From Oscillospiraceae bacterium (GTDB lineage Bacteria; Bacillota_A; Clostridia; Oscillospirales; Oscillospiraceae): DNA of 12,695 bases. A program made the position numbers and the translations under genes. Where the stretch lies: NCBI GenBank assembly GCA_017549325.1, contig JAFYVA010000078.1:1-12695 (forward strand), read 5' to 3'. Position 1 is the stretch's first letter. Every line of letters starts with the position of its first letter. The notes under the pieces were generated by a model. That model was not told the origin of the DNA. It searched no databases and saw only the letters and a program-made list of their open reading frames with translations. This document shows positions 6,168 to 12,695 of this stretch, in pieces.

Positions 6168-6205
6168 AAAAGGGTGTGCTGCAAATTGCAGCACACCCTT
6201 ACTTC
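6165..6205. terminator. Bidirectional terminator between mazF and alr
   Basis: A 13-bp perfect stem pairs 6170-6182 with 6188-6200 (AAGGGTGTGCTGC with its complement) around an AAATT loop. On the minus strand it is followed by TTTTTT (6171-6166), a strong end for the alr operon; in the plus direction the run is pyrimidine-rich but weaker. It fills nearly the whole gap between the two convergent stop codons. Confidence 0.9.
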
Positions 6206-6210
6206 TTTCC

Positions 6211-7380
6211 TTACATTCTCAGCAGCAGTTCCCGCTTGATGACCACGCCGTGTTCCATATACACGCGGGGTACGCGGCGGCTGACGGCGCAGACCAGCTC
6301 GTAGGGGATGGTGCCCGCCGCGGCGGCCAGATCGTTCACCGAGGCGCGGCGGCCGAAGATCTCCACCTCGTCCCCCACCTGCACCGCAGGCAGCTCCGTC
6401 AGATCCACCATGGACATATCCATGCAGATCCGTCCCCGCTGAGGGGCAGGACCTGCATCGGTCATCAGAGTGCATTTATCGGACAGAGCCCGCATAAAGC
6501 CGTCGGCATAGCCGTAGGGCAGCACGCCCATACGGGTGGTCTTTTCGGTGGTATAGCACCGACCGTAGCTGATAGCGGTACCCCCTCCGTAGGTCTTGAT
6601 GGTACTGACGGTTGTCTTGAGAGTCATGACGGGAATAAGGCCCAGTTCCTTGGCGTGCTGGGTGCAGCCGTAGAGGAGGATGCCGGGGCGCACCATGTCC
6701 ATGTAGCTGTCCCGATGGAGTGCCACCGCACCGGAGTTGGCACAGTGATGAAGGGCAAAGGCTCTGCCCAGACGGGACTCCACCGCCTCGATGACACGGC
6801 GGAACAGCGTCAGCTGCGCCTTCGTATAGGCGATGCTCTCCTCGCTGTCCTCGTCGGCCACAGCAAAGTGGGTGAAGATACCCTCGGCCTCCAGATGCGG
6901 CAGCGTGCAGGCCTCGCAGATACCCGCCACACCCGTGTCGAAATGGACACCGTCGCAGAGGTAGCCCAGACGGGACATACCCGTGTCCACCTTGATGTGG
7001 ATCTTCAGCGTGCCGCCGCAGCGGACGGCCTCATCACTGTATTCGTCAGCCTTGGCCTTGCAGGTGACGGCCTGCGTAATGTCCAGTTCGATGAGTTTCC
7101 CCACCTGCTCGGCGGGGGTGTGACCCAGAATGAGGATGGGCATGGTAATGCCGCCGTGGCGCAGCTCCATCGCCTCATCGAGGCTGGATACCGCCAGATA
7201 GTCGCAGCCCTCGGCCTGCAGCACCGCTCCGACTTCCACCGCGCCGTGACCGTAGGCGTCGGCCTTGACCACGCCCAGGAACTTCACCCCGTCACCGATG
7301 CGGGCGCGGAGCGTTTTGTAGTTGTGACGCAGGGCGTCCAGATCGATCTCCGCCCACGTTCTCCTCAGTGTAGATTCCAT
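6211..7380 (-). CDS. alr: Alanine racemase
   Basis: Alr interconverts L- and D-alanine for peptidoglycan, using PLP. The 389-residue protein is full length. The PLP lysine is Lys39 in VVKADAYGHG, and the other catalytic base is Tyr272 in ISYGRCY. IKVDTGMSRLG (129-139) carries Lys130, the usual carbamylated lysine, and Arg137. RPGILLYG (231-238) and PYGYADG (288-294) are family motifs of the TIM-barrel and beta-domain. The ATG at 7380 has AGGAG 6 bases upstream and follows the lipoprotein stop by 3 bases, so they are co-transcribed. In spore formers Alr also keeps L-alanine germination signals low. It ends at a strong terminator shared with mazF. Confidence 0.97.
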   Translation of the reverse strand: MESTLRRTWAEIDLDALRHNYKTLRARIGDGVKFLGVVKADAYGHGAVEVGAVLQAEGCDYLAVSSLDEAMELRHGGITMPILILGHTPAEQVGKLIELDITQAVTCKAKADEYSDEAVRCGGTLKIHIKVDTGMSRLGYLCDGVHFDTGVAGICEACTLPHLEAEGIFTHFAVADEDSEESIAYTKAQLTLFRRVIEAVESRLGRAFALHHCANSGAVALHRDSYMDMVRPGILLYGCTQHAKELGLIPVMTLKTTVSTIKTYGGGTAISYGRCYTTEKTTRMGVLPYGYADGFMRALSDKCTLMTDAGPAPQRGRICMDMSMVDLTELPAVQVGDEVEIFGRRASVNDLAAAAGTIPYELVCAVSRRVPRVYMEHGVVIKRELLLRM

Positions 7381-7383
7381 TGT

Positions 7384-7965
7384 TTACTCCTTCGTTGCCT
7401 CCTCCTGCAGCGTGCAGGAGAAAGAAAGCATATTGACATCCAAAACCGTCTCGCCGTCCACGGCGAACTCGGCATACCGCGGCAGCAGCGTCTCCTCGTC
7501 GATCCACACGGTACACACCGCAGCACCGAAATCGGTGTCCAGCACCAGACGATAGCAGGGTATGTACTCCAGGGACTCGCGCCCCTCTTCCAGCAGATAT
7601 CCCCCGCCCAGCGCTCTGAGCAGTTGGGGCAGGGCCGCAATGGGGTTCACCGGCCCCACATCTCCCACGGAAAAGCTCTCGCCGCCGTATTGGAGCGTCA
7701 TCTCCTCCCCCGTTACCACTGCGCTGATGCCCGCCACCGTCTCCGGTGCCGTCACCGTCACGGTGGATTCCCGCGGCGTGTAGTCACACAGCAGCGTGAA
7801 GCATCGCTCCTCTCCGCGATTGTGGAATGTGACCTCCGCCTCCATCGCCGCCGTGGCGATAAGACCGTACTGCCGCTGGATCTCGGCGGCATCCGATGCG
7901 CTTTCTCCGCAGCCGGTGAGCAACAGCGCTGCACATAGCAGGGGCACGAGTATCCGTTTTTTCAT
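7384..7965 (-). CDS. GerS-like (LolA-fold) lipoprotein
   Basis: The 193-residue protein begins with a lipoprotein signal peptide: KKR, a hydrophobic stretch and the lipobox LTGC with lipidated Cys19. The mature part is mostly predicted beta-strand, starting AEIQRQYGLIATAAMEAEVTF and ending with LEYIPCYRLVLDTDFGAAVCTVWIDEETLLPRY-like strands (about 151-184, shown in part). This resembles the LolA/LppX-like fold of Clostridial GerS proteins. In Clostridioides difficile gerS is co-transcribed with alr2, and GerS is needed for cortex hydrolysis during germination. The same neighbourhood here (3 bases before alr, after nnrD) supports a GerS-related role. Sequence similarity is too low for certainty; a general sporulation or envelope lipoprotein is the alternative. 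A GGAGG site lies 7 bases before the ATG at 7965. Confidence 0.72.
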   Translation of the reverse strand: MKKRILVPLLCAALLLTGCGESASDAAEIQRQYGLIATAAMEAEVTFHNRGEERCFTLLCDYTPRESTVTVTAPETVAGISAVVTGEEMTLQYGGESFSVGDVGPVNPIAALPQLLRALGGGYLLEEGRESLEYIPCYRLVLDTDFGAAVCTVWIDEETLLPRYAEFAVDGETVLDVNMLSFSCTLQEEATKE

Positions 7966-8004
7966 TTTCTTCCCTCCGAGCCGTCAAATTCGGAAGGCTT
8001 CCCT

Positions 8005-8859
8005 CTATCCCTCGATCTCTTTATAGGCGTAGGGCAGCATATCCAGCACATCCTGCAGTGTCATGCCGCGTCTGCCCTTTTCCCGGGCGGCCATGTCTCC
8101 CGCCAGACCGTGGATGAACACGGCGGCGCAGGCAGCCTCGAAGGCGTCCATCCCCTGACCTAAGAGACTCAGCACCATGCCCGAGAGGATGTCGCCGCTG
8201 CCGCCCTTGGCAAGGCCGTCGTTGCTGGTGGTGTTCACCATCACACGCCCGTCGGGCGCGGCTACCACCGTGCCGGGGCCCTTCAGCACCAGCACGACGC
8301 CGTGCTCTGCGGCAAACTTCTTCGCCGCCTCGTCACGGGGCAGTGTGCTCTCGCCGCCTACGCGGGCGAACTCCCCGGCGTGGGGTGTCAGCACCGTGGG
8401 CAGGCTGCGGCGGCGCTGTAATCTATCCATATGCCCTTGCAGCGCATTTATGCCGTCGGCATCCAATACGAGAGGGAGTTCCACATTCAGGAGGCTCCGC
8501 ACAAGGCGCTCTGTCTCCGGATTGCGGCCCAGACCGCAGCCCATCAAGAAGGCATCCATCCCCACGAGCTTTTCGCAGATGACGGACTCTGCCGCCAACG
8601 CAACGCCTCCGTCCTTTTCCGGCAGCGGCGCAGGCATGGCGCTGAGGCACTTTCCCGCCACAATGGGCCACACCGATTCGGGCACACCGAGAAAGACGAG
8701 GCCGCTGCCGCTGCGCACCGCCCCTTCGGCGGCCAGACAGGGCGCACCCGTATAGCCCACGGCACCGCACAGGCCGTAGACCTTACCGAATGTCCCCTTG
8801 TGACCCATGGGGTCGCGGCAGGGCAGCACGTTTTTCACAAAGGAGGCGGTGATATCCAT
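8005..8859 (-). CDS. nnrD: ADP-dependent NAD(P)H-hydrate dehydratase
   Basis: NnrD repairs damaged hydrated NADH and NADPH at the expense of ADP. The 284-residue protein is the stand-alone ribokinase-like domain. It has HKGTFGKVYGLCGAVGYTGA (20-39), VLDADGINAL (131-140), LTPHAGEF (157-164) and the nucleotide-binding NDGLAKGGSGDILSGM (213-228), with catalytic Asp223. The epimerase (NnrE, YjeF N-terminal) domain often fused to it is missing from this gene and window. The ATG at 8859 has GGAG 6 bases upstream. It heads the nnrD-lipoprotein-alr operon; the gap to the lipoprotein start is 39 bases. Its promoter shares a 21-bp element with nrdR. It diverges from pheST. Confidence 0.93.
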   Translation of the reverse strand: MDITASFVKNVLPCRDPMGHKGTFGKVYGLCGAVGYTGAPCLAAEGAVRSGSGLVFLGVPESVWPIVAGKCLSAMPAPLPEKDGGVALAAESVICEKLVGMDAFLMGCGLGRNPETERLVRSLLNVELPLVLDADGINALQGHMDRLQRRRSLPTVLTPHAGEFARVGGESTLPRDEAAKKFAAEHGVVLVLKGPGTVVAAPDGRVMVNTTSNDGLAKGGSGDILSGMVLSLLGQGMDAFEAACAAVFIHGLAGDMAAREKGRRGMTLQDVLDMLPYAYKEIEG

Positions 8860-8872
8860 AGTTTTCTCCCTT

Positions 8873-8909
8873 TATACTGCTATTTCTTACAGTATATCAC
8901 ATCTGTCAA
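8873..8909 (-). promoter_or_regulatory. nnrD operon promoter with inverted repeat
   Basis: An extended -10 TGATATACT (8899-8891) lies about 30 bases before the nnrD start. A perfect TTGACA (8909-8904) is only 7 bases upstream of the -10, too close to act as its -35 box. The -10 forms one arm of the dyad TATACTG-N10-CAGTATA (8873-8896). The block 8881-8901 matches the nrdR promoter at 20 of 21 positions. Confidence 0.6.
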
Positions 8910-8934
8910 TATTGCTTTTTTGGTAAAACTTCTC

Positions 8935-8963
8935 TTGCAAAAGGGCGAAAACTGTGTTATAAA
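8935..8963 (+). promoter_or_regulatory. pheST promoter
   Basis: TTGCAA (8935-8940), a 17-base spacer and TATAAA (8958-8963) preceded by TG (extended -10). Transcription should start near 8970, just before T-box stem I. Confidence 0.8.
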
Positions 8964-8969
8964 TGGTAG

Positions 8970-9218
8970 CAGTTGAAAAGCGATGATTGAGAAGTTCCGC
9001 GCACAGACACGATTTTCAGAGAGGGTCGGTCACCGGCTGCAAGCCGACCTAAGGAGTGGCGCGGTGTTCGCTCAGGAGCTGCCGCGAGGAAATGCGCGGA
9101 CGGGTCATCCCCCGTTATTGGGAAACGAGTGCGCAGCACACGCTGCGAATTTGGGTGGTACCACGGAAGGTATATTTGCGTCTTTCGTCCCTACGATTGG
9201 GGATGAGAGGCGTTTTTT
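8970..9218 (+). ncRNA. T-box leader with Phe (UUC) specifier
   Basis: The region before pheS is a T-box riboswitch that reads uncharged tRNA-Phe. Stem I pairs TGAG (8988-8991) with CTCA (9071-9074) and CCGCGC (8997-9002) with GCGCGG (9059-9064). Between them the specifier loop TGTTCG holds TTC (9067-9069), a Phe codon followed by a purine. AGAGAGGG (9019-9026) and the apical GGCTGCAAGCC (9035-9045) are typical stem I motifs. The T-box sequence AATTTGGGTGGTACCACG is at 9148-9165; the variable base after TGG is T, fitting the A73 discriminator of tRNA-Phe. The antiterminator competes with the terminator at 9179-9218. Specifier and downstream genes agree. Confidence 0.97.
9179..9218 (+). terminator. 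T-box terminator
   Basis: A 13-bp stem with some G-U pairs joins 9179-9191 (CGTCTTTCGTCCC) and 9200-9212 (GGGATGAGAGGCG) around an 8-base loop, followed by TTTTTT (9213-9218). It forms when tRNA-Phe is charged and is replaced by the antiterminator when uncharged tRNA binds. Confidence 0.93.
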
Positions 9219-9265
9219 GTTGTCTGCACCCCAACAGACCATATCAGAAATCGGAGGAATCATCT

Positions 9266-10303
9266 ATGCGTGAGAAGATGGAAGCCGTACTGCGCGAGGG
9301 CCTGGATGCCATCGCCGCAGTCAAGAGCGAGCAGGAACTGCAGGAGATCAAGGCCGCTTACCTCGGCAAGCAGGGCACGCTGACGGCATTTATGAAGGAA
9401 GTCCCCAAGCTCCCCGTTGAGGAGCGCCCCGAGATGGGCAAGGCTGTCAACGCCGTGAAGGTGCAGCTGTCCGACGCCGTGGAGGCGCGCCGCACCGAGC
9501 TCAAGCTGCAGGTATCCCAGATCCCCGCTGATTTTGACTGCACCATTCCCGGTGAGCTGCCTCCCGAGGGTGCCCTGCATCCCATTACCCAGATGTGCTA
9601 CGACCTGAACGACGCCTTCCGCTCCATGGGCTTCGAGGTGTATCAGGAGGATGACATCACCAGCGAGTACTATGCATTCGACAACCTGAACTTCCCGCCC
9701 CAGCATCCCGCCCGCGAGAGCATGGATACCTATTGGCTGGAAGGTCACGATAAGGGCGAGGCCAACGAAAAGCTGTGCCTGCGTCCCCACCTGACCGGCG
9801 GCTCTGTCCGCTATCTCCAGACCCATAAGGCACCCTTCCGCTTCGTCTATCCCGGTCACGTCTACCGCAACGAGACCACCGATGCCCGCCACGAGCGCGC
9901 CTTCTTTCAGTACGAGGCACTGCTGGTGGATAAGAATGTCACCTTCACCGCCGGTAAGGTGATGATCAAGAGCATCCTGTCCAAGGTGTTCGGCCGCGAT
10001 GTCCCGGTGCGTATGCGCCTGGGCTTCTTCCCCTTCGTCGAGCCCGGCTTTGAGATCGACATGGGCTGCCTGGTCTGCAACGGCAAGGGTTGCTCCGTGT
10101 GCAAGCACGTGGGCTGGATCGAGGTCATGCCCGGCGGTACGCCCCATCCCAATGTCCTGCGCGCTGCCGGTCTCGATCCCGATGAGTACACCGGCTTCTA
10201 TGTCAACATCGGCCTTGACCGTCTGGTGATGATGCGCTACGGCGTGGACGATGTGCGTATGTTCCACGGCGCGGATCTGCGCTTCCTCAAGCAGTTCCAT
10301 TAA
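9266..10303 (+). CDS. pheS: Phenylalanine-tRNA ligase alpha subunit
   Basis: PheS carries the class II catalytic core of the (alpha-beta)2 enzyme that charges tRNA-Phe. The 345-residue protein has the N-terminal coiled coil (about 1-85), motif 2 FRFVYPGHVYRNE (191-203) and motif 3 GLDRLVMMRYG (316-326). The Cys-rich insert CLVCNGKGCSVCK (268-280) recalls a zinc knuckle seen in other Firmicute PheS. Several residues are unusual: RPHLTGGSV (173-181) where most have RTHTSPVQ, and GFYVN (310-314) where most have GFAFG. The chosen ATG at 9266 has GGAGG 8 bases upstream; the open frame extends back into the T-box but is not coding. pheT follows after 21 bases. Confidence 0.97.
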   Translation: MREKMEAVLREGLDAIAAVKSEQELQEIKAAYLGKQGTLTAFMKEVPKLPVEERPEMGKAVNAVKVQLSDAVEARRTELKLQVSQIPADFDCTIPGELPPEGALHPITQMCYDLNDAFRSMGFEVYQEDDITSEYYAFDNLNFPPQHPARESMDTYWLEGHDKGEANEKLCLRPHLTGGSVRYLQTHKAPFRFVYPGHVYRNETTDARHERAFFQYEALLVDKNVTFTAGKVMIKSILSKVFGRDVPVRMRLGFFPFVEPGFEIDMGCLVCNGKGCSVCKHVGWIEVMPGGTPHPNVLRAAGLDPDEYTGFYVNIGLDRLVMMRYGVDDVRMFHGADLRFLKQFH

Positions 10304-10324
10304 TCGAAGGGAGGAAATGAAGCA

Positions 10325-12695
10325 ATGAAAATTTCTCTGAATTGGATCAAAGATTATGTAGCGCTGCCCGACGATATGGATCTGATGCGTCTGAGCTACG
10401 ATCTGACCATGTCCACCGTGGAGGTGGAGGATGCCGAGGATCTCAGCAAGCGCTTCGACAATATGGTGGTGGGTGTCATCACCGAGGTGCTGCCCCATCC
10501 CAATGCCGACGCGCTGAAGATCTGCAAGACCGACATCGGCGGCGGCGAGATCAAGGAGATCGTCTGCGGCGGTATCAATGTCCGTGAGGGTCTGCACGTG
10601 CTGGTGGCACTCCCCGGCGCCATCGTCCGCTGGCACGGTCAGGGCGACCCCGTGGAGATCAAGAAGGCCAAACTCCGCGGTGTGGAGAGCTACGGTATGA
10701 TCTGCGCCTCCTCCGAGGTGGGTCTGGCCGACCTGTTCCCCGCCGCCGCGGAAGCCGAGATCATGGAGCTGAACGATTTCGCCGCTCCCGCCGGCACCCC
10801 CGTCGCCGACGCCCTCGACCTCCACGACGTCATTCTGGATATCGATAACAAGTCCATGACCAACCGCCCCGACCTGTGGGGTCACTACGGTCTGGCCCGC
10901 GAGATCGCAGCCCTGTATGACCTGCCTCTGAAGACCGTCGAGCCCTACGCCGCCCCCGAGGGCACCGCACCCCTCACCGTGGAGGTGCTGGACACGGAGC
11001 GCTGCCCCCGCTTCACCGGCGTGAAGATCGAGAACGTCTCCGTCAAACCCTCTCCCTACTATATGCAAAGCCGCCTGTGGCGCGTGGGCCAGCGTCCCAT
11101 CAACGCACTGGTGGATATTACCAACTATGTGATGATGGCCACCGGCCAGCCCGCCCACGCCTACGATGCCGATCAGATCGTGGATCACATCATCGTCCGC
11201 CGCGCCGCCGAAGGTGAGGCGCTGTCCCTCCTCAACGGCAAGGAGCTGACGCTCTCTTCCGATGATCTGGTGATCGCCGACACCACCGAGGCCGTGGGTC
11301 TGGCAGGCGTGATGGGCGGTGCCAAGGATTCCATCCTGCCCACCACCAATCGCGTCATCCTCGAGACGGCCAACTTCGCCGGCCCCGGCATCCGCAAAAC
11401 GGCACTGCGCTACGAGAACCGCACCGATGCCGCCGCCCGCTATGAGAAGGCTCTCGACCCCGCCCGCGTGGATCAGGCCGTCAGCATGACTATGGCACTG
11501 TTCTCCGAGATCTATCCCGAGATGGCCGTTACCGGCTACTGCGATCTCTATCCCACGGAGCACAAGGGCACCGAGATCGACATCTCCCTCAGCTGGCTCA
11601 GCAGCCGTCTGGGTAAGGTGATCCCCAACGAGGTCATCGCCGCCAAGCTGGGCGCACTGGGCTTCACCGTCACCTTCGACGGCGACAACATGCATGTGCT
11701 CTCCCCCACCTGGCGCTCCACCGGCGATGTGTCCATGAAGGACGACATCATGGAGGAAGTGGCCCGTATGCACGGCTACGAGAACTTCGAGCAGACCCCC
11801 ATCACCACCACCTTCACCGCCGCCATCAACCAGCTGGATAAATCTCTGGTGCGCAACATCAAGGAGTATCTGGCCTTCCGCTGCGGCATGAACGAGGTGT
11901 TCACCTATCCCTGGATGAGCGATAAGTATGTGGAGGCCGTTCTGGGCACCACCGAGGGTATCCTTGCCCTGTCCACGCCCCCCTCCCCCACCGAGAAGTA
12001 TATCCGCTGCTCCCTGCTGCCCAACCTGTGCGAGGCCGTGGTGAAGAACGAGCGCTACTTCGACTCCTTCGCCATCTTCGAGGAGGCTCAGGTGGCCTTC
12101 GACCGCGACTACTCCTCCCCCAATGACGAGTGCGAGCTGCTGCCGTGTCAGCGCCGCTACATCTCCGGCGCACTGACCGACAGCTATGACAATGTGGTCG
12201 CCCTCTTCCGCCGTACCAAGGGTATCGTGGAGAATATGTCCCGTTACGTTCACATGGAGGCCCTCACCTTCGCCAAGAAGGAAAAGCCCTATTGGGCCGA
12301 CGAGACCGTGTGGCTGAATGTGTTCCGCGGCGAGGCCAAGATCGGTGATCTGGCGCTGCTGAGCAAGAAGGTCGCCATGGACTGCGGCATCAAGAATCTG
12401 GCCACCATGCTCTTCGAGCTGGATGCCGATGCCCTTGTCCCCCTGACCTCCCGCGACAACACCTTTGCCCACCTGCCCGAGTTCCCCATGACCGACTACG
12501 ATGTATCCCTCCTGTTCGACACCAATGTGGTGTGGTCCGACATCGCAGCCACCGTAATGGGCAAGGGCGGCGATCCCCTGCTCCACGGCGTGGAGTTCGT
12601 GGACGAGTACCGCGGCAAGCAGGTACCCGAGGGTAAGAAGTCTGTGACCCTCCGCCTGAAGGTGGGTTCTCTCACCAAGACGCTGACCTCTCAGG
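10325..12695 (+). CDS. pheT: Phenylalanine-tRNA ligase beta subunit (partial, 3' end outside window)
   Basis: PheT is the large subunit that binds tRNA-Phe and edits misacylated products. The frame starts MKISLNWIKDYVALPDDMDL and stays open for 790 residues to the window end; the family has about 800, so only some 10-30 residues are missing. Domains in order: EMAP/OB tRNA-binding domain (about 40-150, with PHPNADALKICKTDIGGGEI), B3/B4 editing region (about 200-380, with NKSMTNRPDLWGHYGLAREI and GQRPINALVDITNYVM), B5 and catalytic-like core, then the C-terminal FDX-ACB anticodon-binding domain from about 719 (FPMTDYDVSLLF). The ribosome binding site AAGGGAGG is 10 bases upstream. An ATG at 10317 opens only a three-codon frame. 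It is co-transcribed with pheS under the T-box. Confidence 0.97.
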   Translation, partial: MKISLNWIKDYVALPDDMDLMRLSYDLTMSTVEVEDAEDLSKRFDNMVVGVITEVLPHPNADALKICKTDIGGGEIKEIVCGGINVREGLHVLVALPGAIVRWHGQGDPVEIKKAKLRGVESYGMICASSEVGLADLFPAAAEAEIMELNDFAAPAGTPVADALDLHDVILDIDNKSMTNRPDLWGHYGLAREIAALYDLPLKTVEPYAAPEGTAPLTVEVLDTERCPRFTGVKIENVSVKPSPYYMQSRLWRVGQRPINALVDITNYVMMATGQPAHAYDADQIVDHIIVRRAAEGEALSLLNGKELTLSSDDLVIADTTEAVGLAGVMGGAKDSILPTTNRVILETANFAGPGIRKTALRYENRTDAAARYEKALDPARVDQAVSMTMALFSEIYPEMAVTGYCDLYPTEHKGTEIDISLSWLSSRLGKVIPNEVIAAKLGALGFTVTFDGDNMHVLSPTWRSTGDVSMKDDIMEEVARMHGYENFEQTPITTTFTAAINQLDKSLVRNIKEYLAFRCGMNEVFTYPWMSDKYVEAVLGTTEGILALSTPPSPTEKYIRCSLLPNLCEAVVKNERYFDSFAIFEEAQVAFDRDYSSPNDECELLPCQRRYISGALTDSYDNVVALFRRTKGIVENMSRYVHMEALTFAKKEKPYWADETVWLNVFRGEAKIGDLALLSKKVAMDCGIKNLATMLFELDADALVPLTSRDNTFAHLPEFPMTDYDVSLLFDTNVVWSDIAATVMGKGGDPLLHGVEFVDEYRGKQVPEGKKSVTLRLKVGSLTKTLTSQ

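Noticed and set aside
9260..12586. 1108-codon open frame on the strand opposite pheS-pheT
   Set aside because: It is codon-aligned with pheS and pheT and exists only because those genes avoid TTA, CTA and TCA codons. The product is low-complexity, rich in Gly, His, Val and Gln, with no recognisable domain and no ribosome binding site.
1..12695. Mobile elements, CRISPR arrays, tRNA or rRNA genes, phage or defence genes
   Set aside because: None seen: no direct-repeat arrays, terminal inverted repeats with transposase, or RNA gene signatures; the genes are ordinary metabolic and housekeeping genes plus one MazF toxin.

Overview
The window looks like chromosomal DNA of a GC-rich, anaerobic, probably spore-forming Clostridia member. 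An Oscillospiraceae-type gut fermenter that makes butyrate from lysine fits best. This is inferred from protein flavour, perfect GGAGG-type ribosome binding sites, a phenylalanine T-box, a lysine riboswitch and the lysine-fermentation genes; no taxonomic search was possible. There are no rRNA or tRNA genes, insertion sequences, integrases or CRISPR arrays.

Layout. (1) Positions 1-3889, minus strand, hold part of a lysine-fermentation locus. kamB-kamC (predicted reactivase of the B12-dependent lysine 5,6-aminomutase) form one unit ending at a hairpin terminator (1435-1467). A consensus promoter then drives a lysine riboswitch leader (1121-1333) followed by kal and kce, the last cut by the window edge. 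Kce and Kal carry out consecutive steps: 3-keto-5-aminohexanoate plus acetyl-CoA gives acetoacetate and 3-aminobutyryl-CoA, which Kal deaminates to crotonyl-CoA, feeding butyrate formation. (2) 4038-5098, plus strand: an overlapping pair of DUF421 membrane protein and DUF4363 protein, with a possible forespore-type promoter. (3) 5104-5636, minus strand: nrdR, with a candidate NrdR-box pair over its own promoter. (4) 5697-6167, plus strand: an orphan mazF toxin gene. (5) 6211-8909, minus strand: nnrD, a GerS-like lipoprotein and alr as one operon, convergent with mazF. (6) 8935-12695, plus strand: a promoter, a UUC-specifier T-box, pheS and pheT (pheT lacks only its C-terminal end).

The most interesting element is the lysine riboswitch. 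Its intrinsic terminator reuses the 3' part of the aptamer core and the P1 strand, so a lysine-bound aptamer and the terminator cannot coexist. That predicts a lysine-activated ON switch for lysine breakdown, the opposite of the usual OFF switches on lysine biosynthesis and uptake genes. Other points worth a look are a 21-bp promoter element shared by nrdR and nnrD, the NrdR boxes, the operator-like dyad at mazF, and a PheS with unusual residues at its phenylalanine pocket.
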